This document shows positions 27,001-36,535 of a stretch of 64,000 nt of DNA, one piece after another; the first letter of the stretch is position 1; each line of letters starts with the position of its first letter. The notes beneath the pieces are model-generated. The model ran no database searches. It saw only the letters and a program-made list of their open reading frames with translations, and was not told the DNA's origin. The position numbers and the translations under genes were made by a program. Origin of the DNA: Eopsaltria australis (Eukaryota; Chordata; Aves; Passeriformes; Petroicidae); the NCBI GenBank assembly GCA_034509425.1, contig JAVTVJ010000230.1, positions 1,029,501 through 1,093,500 on the forward strand. Direction: 5' to 3'.

Positions 27001-28021
27001 TCCCTTTATTTTCTTTAAAATTCCAGCAAAGAATTTCACAGGTGGCAAAATAAATATATGACATATATATTAGAAGCAAATACATCAGAACAAATGGAAG
27101 AATTTCAGGTGATTGTGGGATGAAAATGGAATGAAAGCTGAACTCTAACTTTGATGTAACATTTTATGTGGAAAGCTGTGATTATTCAACCAAAATTTTA
27201 ACTTTCTCTTGAATGACAAATGAGAATAAAAATGGGATATATCCACAAAATTTTATTTGTCCCAGTTACCAATTTAATTACCATGTAAATTGCAAAATTG
27301 AGAAAAGGGTAGGAAAAAAGACTCAACATACTGCTCTACTAAACTTACAAAAAGGACCAGAATTTGCTACTAGTGGTGGATTGTCATATCTCTAAATTTG
27401 GTTTTATTAGAAAATACCATGAATTGCAGGGCACGCTTTAATGTTCCCAGGCATGTCATAGAGATTTGTAGGTGGGGACCATGATCCAAGCTCCTTCCAC
27501 TTTGCTAAGCTAATAAGGATGATATACTTTAGGAAATTGAGGTGTCGGAGAAAAGGTTCTTCAGCAAAGTCATAATTATAAAAACAATGAGTCATCAGGC
27601 ACAGATGATGACATTACACCGAAGCCCAGAACATCTCAAGTATAAATTGGCTGGGCTGCTGGCAAAAGACAAACTCTTACTTAAGAAAGGTACAGTTCCA
27701 AAGGAGTCAGGCCATGGGAATATTGTCCCTTCAGTGAATAACGGTCATCTCAGAATCATCAAGAAATTAGAGTCCTGTATCATCCATCACATATCTGACC
27801 AGGTGAATTTGGTAAACTGATTCAAACAGGAAACCAGGTCTCAGTCCCTTGAGATTCATCACATCTCTGTCAGTACTCCAGCAAGCTAAAGAGGGCTGCC
27901 CGACACAAGGTAACTCCCGGCAGAGCAAGCCAGTGACAAGCTTCTTCATGAGAAGCTACTAAGGAAGCCAAGTGGTTAGGAAGAGATACTGCTGGGGTAA
28001 AAATCTGTGCGGTAGAAAGCT
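21001..28021. other. Non-coding stretch upstream of the tandem duplication
   Basis: No exon, RNA gene or clear transposon was found. The 142-codon minus-strand open frame at 26202-26630 has no recognisable domain and lies over the alternating purine-pyrimidine tract. Short A and T runs are scattered throughout. Confidence 0.5.
26416..26448. repeat. 33-bp perfect alternating purine-pyrimidine tract
   Basis: From 26416 to 26448 every base alternates pyrimidine and purine without exception, mixing TG, CA, TA and CG steps rather than being a plain CA microsatellite. Sequences of this kind can adopt left-handed Z-DNA under negative supercoiling, although the TA steps lower that propensity. It may be a decayed CA/TG microsatellite. 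Confidence 0.8.
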
Positions 28022-28047
28022 GAGTATGGCATTCGAGTATGGCATTC
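28022..28047. repeat. 13-bp tandem duplication just outside the large repeat
   Basis: The unit gagtatggcattc occurs twice in perfect tandem, ending 43 bases before the left edge of the 1833-bp tandem duplication. The closeness suggests a locally unstable site, though it may be coincidence. Confidence 0.9.
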
Positions 28048-28414
28048 ATGTCAATTTTCTGTATAGCTAAAGGCTAGCTATTGAAGTTTCCTTCTATTTC
28101 ATGGCCTGTTAATGCTCTGGAAGGTCCAGGAGCAGAGAGATGGCAGCATCTGCAGGGTATGGAGGGGTATTTATCTCAGGACAAAGTAGGACAATGATGA
28201 TATGCTGAGACATCACAAGCAGCTATGCAAAGGGACCCAAAATTAATTGTTGACAACAGTAATGTACATCAACATATAAAATGTGAACCTTCTTAGCCAA
28301 GAGCAAGACCTAAAAAAAGCAAATGAAACCCAGTGAAATCTACAGCTGCCAGAAGAAAGAGAAAAAATAAAGTGTTGGGTGACTGAGATATAATGAATAA
28401 CAATCAGACTGCTT

Positions 28415-28620
28415 GAATGCTCTGAAAAGACTAAGATTATTTACTCTAGAAGGGAGATGAACAAGATGACATATTGGTAGCATGCTAATGGAATGGCAGA
28501 GAGAAAGAAAATCATGTTTTTTCTACCATGATAAAGAGCCAAAAAATCCTTAATCAAGTTAAAAGTTGAAGAATTCAAAATATTTGGTACCATTTATAGC
28601 CACTGGGCATACATAGCACA
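28415..28620 (+). mobile_element. Possible highly decayed CR1-clade 3' region (inside copy 1)
   Basis: The run 'gctctgaaaagactaagatt', followed by 'atttactctagaagggagatgaa', recalls the stretch of old CR1 elements that reads 'gaaaagactaagattgttta' and then 'agaagatgaagaggggacatgata'. The similarity fades quickly downstream. It was recalled, not aligned, so it could be wrong. The same sequence recurs at +1833 in copy 2. Confidence 0.25.
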
Positions 28621-29117
28621 AAAAAACTTTCCAAGATACAAAACTCATGCAGCTTCTACAGAAGCAAACAAAAAAAAACCAGTTATCAGAACTGAGTTTA
28701 AAAAGCACTGTTAAAGGAATAATAAAGTACTTTCTTCCAAATTGAAACCAATCCCAGAACATTATGTATTATCAATGCATTGAATACTGTAAGGGAGAAA
28801 AATCATCCCACACCTTCCTAATGTAGGACAAATGAAGACACTTGTTATCTCAAGTGTCTGCCATGGATCACTGTTAGAGACAAATCTAAAGTCCTTTCCA
28901 GAGTGCAGACAGCTCAATTTCTTTGTTTTGATTGTATTTTTTTCAATTTGCCAAGCAGGCAGGTCAACACAGCAGAATCAGTAACCAACTAATAGCAGGT
29001 GAATGTTAAACTATCTGCTGTCACTAAATAATTATATATTCACCATGCTCACAATGAAGAAGGTGGTTGTTTTGCTACGTGGACTATAATTCAGACCCTA
29101 CCTTGCACTCTTCTGGC

Positions 29118-29191
29118 TGTGAGAAACAGTTCTCTCCTCCAAATGCTGCAGATGCTGATACTTCAGCCCTCCACTGAAACTGTTTCTCACA
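29118..29191. repeat. Inverted repeat with 14-bp perfect arms (duplicated)
   Basis: The arms tgtgagaaacagtt (29118-29131) and aactgtttctcaca (29178-29191) are exact reverse complements around a 46-base loop. A transcript could form a stem-loop of modest length. About 40 bases further on, gcagtgc-tt-gcactgc (29230-29245) is another small hairpin. Both recur in copy 2 at 30951-31024 and 31063-31078. There is no evidence that this is a functional small RNA. Confidence 0.8.
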
Positions 29192-29923
29192 CACATGAGG
29201 ACTTGCTTAGCTACATCACACAGAAGAACGCAGTGCTTGCACTGCACTACAGACTTGATTTGATCTGGTATGAAAGCTGCTAGTCACCTTAGGACCTCAA
29301 CTTCAAGAATATAAAAATGAGTGCTACAATATTTTGAAACATACTTTTCACTGTAAATTCCCAAATAATATGCTTTGATATTCATAAAAGAAAAATAGTT
29401 GCCAAAATAGTAATCTTTTCTATAAAATAACTATAGAAATTCCATTTGGTTCAATGTCAGATTTTGTATAGGAGAATCCAAAATTTGCTGCAGTCCATGT
29501 AGAGGGGACATCTGGACCTTTTGTTCACACTCCAGAGCCACACATTTATTAAAAATAAGTAAGCCTATAGTTTCTAGAATTTCAAAGGGAAAAAAAAATC
29601 ATAATACAAAACAAGTGAAACAAATGCAGATAGAGTTGCTTGAGTTTGGAAGGAGGATTAAAAAAATGACTCAAAGTATAAACTGTCCCGGTCATCTCAA
29701 AATGGACAAACTCTGAAACCAAAGGTGATATATGCAATGTTAGCATCTGTAACTAATTCACTAGAATATATAGCAAAGGTGAGCAACATTATTAAGTAAA
29801 ATCTACCAAGGATTTCCCAGACTACAGCATGCCTCCCTGGGATAACATATGTGAAAGCCTGGCTACACAGGCCACAGAAGGTTAAGACAGGTACATCATA
29901 ATCAACACACTGGGGCTGGGTTG

Positions 29924-31756
29924 CTTCTATTTCATGGCCTGTTAATGCTCTGGAAGGTCCAGGAGCAGAGAGATGGCAGCATCTGCAGGGTATGGAGGGG
30001 TATTTATCTCAGGACAAAGTAGGACAATGATGATATGCTGAGACATCACAAGCAGCTATGCAAAGGGACCCAAAATTAATTGTTGACAACAGTAATGTAC
30101 ATCAACATATAAAATGTGAACCTTCTTAGCCAAGAGCAAGACCTAAAAAAAGCAAATGAAACCCAGTGAAATCTACAGCTGCCAGAAGAAAGAGAAAAAA
30201 TAAAGTGTTGGGTGACTGAGATATAATGAATAACAATCAGACTGCTTGAATGCTCTGAAAAGACTAAGATTATTTACTCTAGAAGGGAGATGAACAAGAT
30301 GACATATTGGTAGCATGCTAATGGAATGGCAGAGAGAAAGAAAATCATGTTTTTTCTACCATGATAAAGAGCCAAAAAATCCTTAATCAAGTTAAAAGTT
30401 GAAGAATTCAAAATATTTGGTACCATTTATAGCCACTGGGCATACATAGCACAAAAAAACTTTCCAAGATACAAAACTCATGCAGCTTCTACAGAAGCAA
30501 ACAAAAAAAAACCAGTTATCAGAACTGAGTTTAAAAAGCACTGTTAAAGGAATAATAAAGTACTTTCTTCCAAATTGAAACCAATCCCAGAACATTATGT
30601 ATTATCAATGCATTGAATACTGTAAGGGAGAAAAATCATCCCACACCTTCCTAATGTAGGACAAATGAAGACACTTGTTATCTCAAGTGTCTGCCATGGA
30701 TCACTGTTAGAGACAAATCTAAAGTCCTTTCCAGAGTGCAGACAGCTCAATTTCTTTGTTTTGATTGTATTTTTTTCAATTTGCCAAGCAGGCAGGTCAA
30801 CACAGCAGAATCAGTAACCAACTAATAGCAGGTGAATGTTAAACTATCTGCTGTCACTAAATAATTATATATTCACCATGCTCACAATGAAGAAGGTGGT
30901 TGTTTTGCTACGTGGACTATAATTCAGACCCTACCTTGCACTCTTCTGGCTGTGAGAAACAGTTCTCTCCTCCAAATGCTGCAGATGCTGATACTTCAGC
31001 CCTCCACTGAAACTGTTTCTCACACACATGAGGACTTGCTTAGCTACATCACACAGAAGAACGCAGTGCTTGCACTGCACTACAGACTTGATTTGATCTG
31101 GTATGAAAGCTGCTAGTCACCTTAGGACCTCAACTTCAAGAATATAAAAATGAGTGCTACAATATTTTGAAACATACTTTTCACTGTAAATTCCCAAATA
31201 ATATGCTTTGATATTCATAAAAGAAAAATAGTTGCCAAAATAGTAATCTTTTCTATAAAATAACTATAGAAATTCCATTTGGTTCAATGTCAGATTTTGT
31301 ATAGGAGAATCCAAAATTTGCTGCAGTCCATGTAGAGGGGACATCTGGACCTTTTGTTCACACTCCAGAGCCACACATTTATTAAAAATAAGTAAGCCTA
31401 TAGTTTCTAGAATTTCAAAGGGAAAAAAAAATCATAATACAAAACAAGTGAAACAAATGCAGATAGAGTTGCTTGAGTTTGGAAGGAGGATTAAAAAAAT
31501 GACTCAAAGTATAAACTGTCCCGGTCATCTCAAAATGGACAAACTCTGAAACCAAAGGTGATATATGCAATGTTAGCATCTGTAACTAATTCACTAGAAT
31601 ATATAGCAAAGGTGAGCAACATTATTAAGTAAAATCTACCAAGGATTTCCCAGACTACAGCATGCCTCCCTGGGATAACATATGTGAAAGCCTGGCTACA
31701 CAGGCCACAGAAGGTTAAGACAGGTACATCATAATCAACACACTGGGGCTGGGTTG
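29924..31756. repeat. 1833-bp tandem duplication, copy 2
   Basis: This is the second, directly repeated copy of the unit that starts at 28091. It begins at the junction 'gggttg|cttctat' and ends at 'gggttg' (31756), after which unique sequence 'tggggactcaaac' follows. The flanks of the two outer breakpoints and the internal junction share at most two matching bases, so the junction looks blunt rather than mediated by flanking repeats. Everything noted for copy 1 recurs here at +1833. Confidence 0.97.
30951..31024. repeat. Second copy of the 14-bp-arm inverted repeat
   Basis: This is the exact counterpart of 29118-29191, carried by the tandem duplication. Two identical inverted repeats in direct orientation 1.8 kb apart could help polymerase pausing or template switching at this locus. 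That is speculation. Confidence 0.8.
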
Positions 31757-34589
31757 TGGGGACTCAAACTTCAAGCAGCTCGTGAAATTGCCGTTGTAAG
31801 AGCACCATAGAGTACGTTTCCACAGCAGCTTGCAATTAGACAAAGTGTGCACTGTTTAGCACTACAGACAAGTTTAAATAATACCAGCAAGTTTCATGAC
31901 CCAAATGCAGTGGCAGTCACCAAGTATTCTAAAGGACCATCATTTTTGTGAACAAGTCAGAAAAGGTTATAATGAACTTCTGAAAACTAATGAATAGGAT
32001 ACTTAAAGCATTGCTTCCCTAGTAGAGCAGAATTCAACGTCTCAGTAAAAGTTTAAACAAAGGTTAAAGCTGGTCATCCCTAAGGCAAAAAAACTGGTCT
32101 ATTGTTATCAGCAAAAGAAGGAAGAATTGGAAGTCCTTCAAGAACATCACAATGCCTCTGGAAGATTATCCGTGGAAGGCTTACAGATTATTTGCACAGG
32201 ACCTTGTTACATAACAGGCTACAATGAAAATCAGATGACTCAGCTCCTACCTTCGTCTTTATGCAGACTGATAAAATCAAGTTTTAAACAATTTTGCTGT
32301 GAAAACTTCCATAAGAAAGGCATAGGACTTAAGTTCTCCTATGGTGGGAATTCTTACAAACTTATTGTGATATATTTTTCTAAAGCCACTGAAAGGTCCT
32401 TGGATGAAAAGCTCTATCTACACATATCGTATAACTGTATGTGAACAGCAATAAATACCTGTTTGGGTAAAAGAATTTTTCTTGTTTTCATCTTTAATTG
32501 AGAGAACTGCAGGGCAAAGCAATACTGATGCCTTCAAAATTCCAACAGAGAGAATACAGTTTACCCCTATAATGTCATCCATGTGGTACACAGTAATATA
32601 CAAATGCACACCTATTTGTACGTTTTAAACATTTAAGTCAAGGTAAAAACTGAAGTATTTTCCTTCCTTCAAATGTACAGGAATATAGCCCATTCATAAA
32701 TAAACTGTTCAAAGACTGCACTGGGGTTCAGATGGCACACCAGCCACCATCTCTGCAAGACAACTGGCCTACTTGGCATCCCCAGTGCTCTGCAAATGGC
32801 TCTGATACCTCTGGAAAAAGAAAAGAGAAGCATCTGAGAACATTGGGGAATAATGAGCAGTGATCTGCTTGTTATGAGATGTATTAATCATATGGCTTGG
32901 AAGAGAGGTAACAGATGACTTCATTTAACAGCATGGTTACAGTGACTCACTGCCAGGAATGGAAGGAGGTGACCAAGCCGACGGGCTGTCTTTCCTCTCC
33001 AACATTCCTTACCCTATCAGAGTGCCTTGGCATCTCTGCCACTCTCGGGCATGTGCAACAGCTGCACCCCACATACATTGTGTCCACCTTTTCCCCAGTG
33101 TACAAAGAGTAAAAAGGTCAGTATTTCCTCTTGACCACAATCCTTGACCATCATAGGACAGAACACATGAGAAGGTGGCAATGATCAGTCCATTTTTCAA
33201 GCTCTGATTTGCTTTGTCCGCGATGTTCCACATTGCTGACACAGGCAAAAGCTGATGAGAGATGGAGAAAACCATATTCCAAAGCAAACGGATCTATCCA
33301 TTGGCCTCTCAGGAGGAGTTGGCTATATATCCTGGAATGCCTAATGTTCAGAAAATTTATCTTGGTAAAGGCTCAGGAAAATGTATGTTTTTATTTTACC
33401 CAAAGTAAAAATATCAGTCAATGTGAAATTAAAAAGTGAAAATAATACTCCCCCTCGTAAAAAAATTCCAGCCTCCTACACTGACTGTATCTTGTAGACG
33501 TCTAAAACAAATAACATGAATTTTATGTGGTTTTTTTCTACTAACATTTTATTGGTATTTATAATGTAGTACAGAGAGACTTTTAAGAGGGAAAAAAGCA
33601 AGTTACAATAACACACCAAAGCATTTAGAAAAGGCTGTGGTTGCAGAGGACACAGACCATGCTACCTTCCTCTTTCTTTCAAGGTGAGTAACAGGAAACA
33701 GCAGGCAAGTAATCCAAATCCTTTCTGTTGCCACTGAGGCACACAGCGGCATAGAAATAACATATTTCAGATGGTCACCTCTTCACACCCCATATTCTGA
33801 TTCCAGCAAAAGAACTAGGTCTACAGAACACAGAAGCAGTATGTGTAGATCATCAATACAATGGTAGTAAACAATCAAAAGAGCCCCGAAACACAGTAAG
33901 CCATGTTCAGCTCAAAAAGTAGTAATATGTAGGAGAAGGGTGAGCAGCCTGTGTGACAGTCCTATAACTTAACAGAGTTCTGAGCTTGAGCCAAGTGTCA
34001 GTACCTACACTGTCTGAAAAGGTAAAACTTGTAATCATGGTTTTAAATCTCTGACCAGGTACTCAGGATATGTTTGGGATTTACAAATGCAATTGTTCAT
34101 GGCACTTGTTGAATATAGCAGATTTAATACCTGAGTGCGTGATTGATGTTAGCCTTTAGAATTCCCATAAATTAGCTCTTGAGACTTCTCTTCAGGAGAG
34201 TATTGGGTAGTTTGTTATTTAGATTTTACAGTTATTGACACCTGACAACCTTTTCAGCTGCCAGTGTCATCTACTACAGTCTTAATCAGGAAAATTTAAG
34301 CAAGACCTCCTCCCAGCCTTGAGGGTAGAGGTCTTGAAATGAAAAGTTTGGCTATTTCAAATCCAGTGGTTGTCCCTACAATGTCTCAAGGAATATCCAG
34401 TCATATGGACTTAGATGAGACATGGAGCTAAGTATATAGCTTACATAGTTTGTAACACTGCATACAGAAAGTGATGGGCCCTACATCAAGCTAGCCTAAA
34501 GATCCAGCTGACTATCTAACACCCCAGGCTGGGGTGTGAGGAGCTCCTGTTATTCCACTGGGTGATCGGACTGAATTCTAAATCACAGT
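31757..34589. other. Non-coding stretch after the tandem duplication
   Basis: No recognised gene. The most coding-like piece is a stop-free plus-strand frame from 32049 to 32444 (about 131 codons), followed by AATAAA at 32450. Its first ATG lies more than 60 codons in, and its peptide matches no family I recognise. The remainder is AT-rich sequence with no clear transposon until the CR1 begins. Confidence 0.45.
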
Positions 34590-35757
34590 TCCATTATATT
34601 TGAGAAGTTGTGGCAGTCCAGTGAAGTTCCCACTGGATGAAAAAAGGGAAACATCACCTCCATTTTTAAAAAGGGAAATAAGAAAGACCTGGGGAGCTAC
34701 AGGCTAGTCAAGTCTCACCTCCATGCCCATCACAAGCACAGAGAGGATCCTCCAGGAAACTAAGCTAAGGCACATGGAACATAAAGAGGCTGATGACAGC
34801 CAATATAGCTTCATTAAAGGCAAATCTGCCTTATAAATTTGGAAGCGTTCAATGACAGGGTTACAGCTTTAGTGGATAGGGAAAAGCAACTGATGTCATC
34901 TACCTGAACTTATGCAAAGCATTTTACACTGCCCTACATGAGATCCTTGTCTCTAAACTGGGCAGGCATAGATTTGATGGATGGACTACCTGGTGGATAG
35001 GGAGTTGGCTGAATGGCCACACTCAAAGAGTTGTGATCAACATCTTGATGTCCAGGTGGATTGAGAGCAGCCCTGATGAGGAGGACTTGGGGGTTTTGGT
35101 TGAAAAGATGCTCAGCATGAGCCAGCAATGTGCACTTGCAGCCCAGAAAGCCAACCCTATCCTGGGCTGAATCCAAAGCAGCATGGCCAGCAGGTGGATG
35201 GAGGTGACTCTGCCCCTCTGCTCTGCTCTCATGAGACAATAGACAGAGTGCTGTGTCCAGCTCGGGGCCCCAGCATAAGAAAGACATGGACCTGTTGGAA
35301 TGAGTCCAGTTGAGGGCAATGAAGACGATCAGAGGGCTGGAGCACCTCTCCTGTGAAAACAAGCTGAGAAAATTGAAGTTGTTCACTTTGGAGAAGAGAA
35401 GGCTCTGGGGAGAGCTTAGAGCCCCTTCCAGTACCTGATGAGGCTCCAAGAGAGACGGAGAGGGACTTTTCGTAAGGACAAGTAGTGATAGAACAAGGGG
35501 AAATGGCTTTAAAGTGAAAAAGGATAGGTTTAGATTGGATTAGGAAGAAATTCTTTACTGGTAGTATGGTAATGTACTGGAACCAGCTGTCTGGAGCAGT
35601 TGTGGATGCCCCATTCCTGGAAGTGCTCGAGGCCAGGTTGGATGGGGCTTTGAGCAACCTGGAGTAGTGGGAGGTGTCCCTGCCCCTGGCAGTAGCATTG
35701 GAACTAGATGATCTTTAGGGTCCCTTCCAACCCAAACCACTCTATGATTCTGTGATA
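34590..35757 (+). mobile_element. CR1 LINE copy, 5'-truncated, with internal deletion
   Basis: CR1 encodes an endonuclease/reverse transcriptase (ORF2) and moves by target-primed reverse transcription. This copy begins within the reverse transcriptase region and runs to the 3' end. Decayed peptide blocks are readable in order: KAF and HEILVSKL (about 34913-34961), RFDGWTTWWIGSWLNGHTQR (about 34971-35030), then ESSPDEEDLGVLVEKMLSMS and QQCALAAQKANPILG (to about 35168). The usual untranslated 3' region follows, ending 'ctctatgattctgtgata'. Several stops interrupt the frame. Motif A has lost both expected aspartates, and the part carrying motif B and the catalytic motif C is deleted at about 35060. 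The copy is dead. Minus-strand open frames of 82-171 codons across it are antisense shadows. Confidence 0.95.
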
Positions 35758-36487
35758 TACAATGAACAATTGTTTTCCTTCCAGTACAAGACAATATAAC
35801 CATTGCTTAGCTCAAGTTGTTTCAGTAAATACAGGGTACTGAAGCAAGTTTAGATTGAATTAGTTATATTAATGCCCACAGCTCTCAATCAAGCATGTTT
35901 CCACCATACTGCCCTTAAAAGTTTTATGTTTGTGTATTAAGCCAGAAGTTCTTTCACAGATCTGCTTTTTTTAGAACCATAGTCAAAATAAAGACATTAA
36001 AGTAATAAAGGCCTGGAATCCAATAATAATATGTTAATTCCAATACCACAGAATGGTAAAATTCCTTCACATTTCAGCAAGCAATCTTTCTTACTTTCTT
36101 AGGCTATGATGACTAAGGCAGTCTCTGAGGGGGTGGAAAGGCATGTAGAAATGTTCTGGGTTGCAGCTTGTTAACCATTCCAATGGAAGCAGCCTACTGC
36201 CTCTAATGAGCTCACTATTTTAAAACAAAGATATTGCACCAACTGTAGAGCTTGCTGGTGCCACCAATTAGTGAATATATAGGCTTGGTTATTGTTCCTT
36301 CTAAGGTAAAACTGTCATTTGAGAGCATCAAAGCCACTCTCATCGTTGCTGAAAGCACACTTCACCGTACCATCTCTGTGAAAAATTATCCAGAGGATGG
36401 AAAAATAAAAATACATAGTATATTAAAAATAATGCTATGACGGCTGCTATCCACATGCAGTTGTTAGCTTTTACTCTTCTAAAACGA
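35758..36487. other. Non-coding gap between two CR1 remnants
   Basis: AT-rich sequence with no recognisable gene. A 62-codon plus-strand frame at 36252-36440 has no known counterpart. Confidence 0.5.
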
Positions 36488-36535
36488 GTCTTTTCCAACA
36501 AATGATTCTATTTCCAATAAATGATTCTATGATTC
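36488..36535 (+). mobile_element. CR1 3'-terminal sliver with duplicated tail
   Basis: 'tcttttccaacaaatgattc' resembles the last bases of CR1 ('cccttccaaccc' and then ATTCTATG repeats). The 19-base unit tttccaacaaatgattcta is repeated at 36511 with one change and followed by 'tgattc'. It may be an extremely 5'-truncated CR1 insertion whose end was then duplicated by slippage. The match is short, so confidence is moderate. Confidence 0.45.

Larger units (their letters stand above)
28091..29923. repeat. 1833-bp tandem duplication, copy 1
   Basis: This block is followed immediately, head to tail, by a copy that appears identical. The offset is exactly 1833 bases at every point I compared from one end to the other, so there are no net indels, and I saw no substitutions. 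The left edge is defined by 'cttctatttcatgg' at 28091, preceded by 'gtttc' here and by 'gggttg' before copy 2. The block holds no credible gene: the 67-codon minus-strand frame at 28559-28762 is duplicated only because its DNA is. It contains a long-armed inverted repeat (29118-29191) and a faint resemblance to an old CR1-type element around 28415-28600. Identity without divergence means a very recent event, active homogenisation, or an assembly artefact. Confidence 0.97.

Noticed and set aside
28559..28762. A 67-codon minus-strand frame that recurs identically at 30392-30595, suggesting a duplicated gene pair
   Set aside because: It is repeated only because it lies inside the 1833-bp tandem duplication. 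The F- and C-rich peptide comes from A-rich sequence and has no recognisable domain.
34934..35803. Minus-strand open frames of 171, 142 and 82 codons (34934-35449, 35229-35657, 35555-35803)
   Set aside because: They lie antisense across the plus-strand CR1 copy, whose sense strand accounts for the sequence. Their peptides are typical CR1 antisense shadows.
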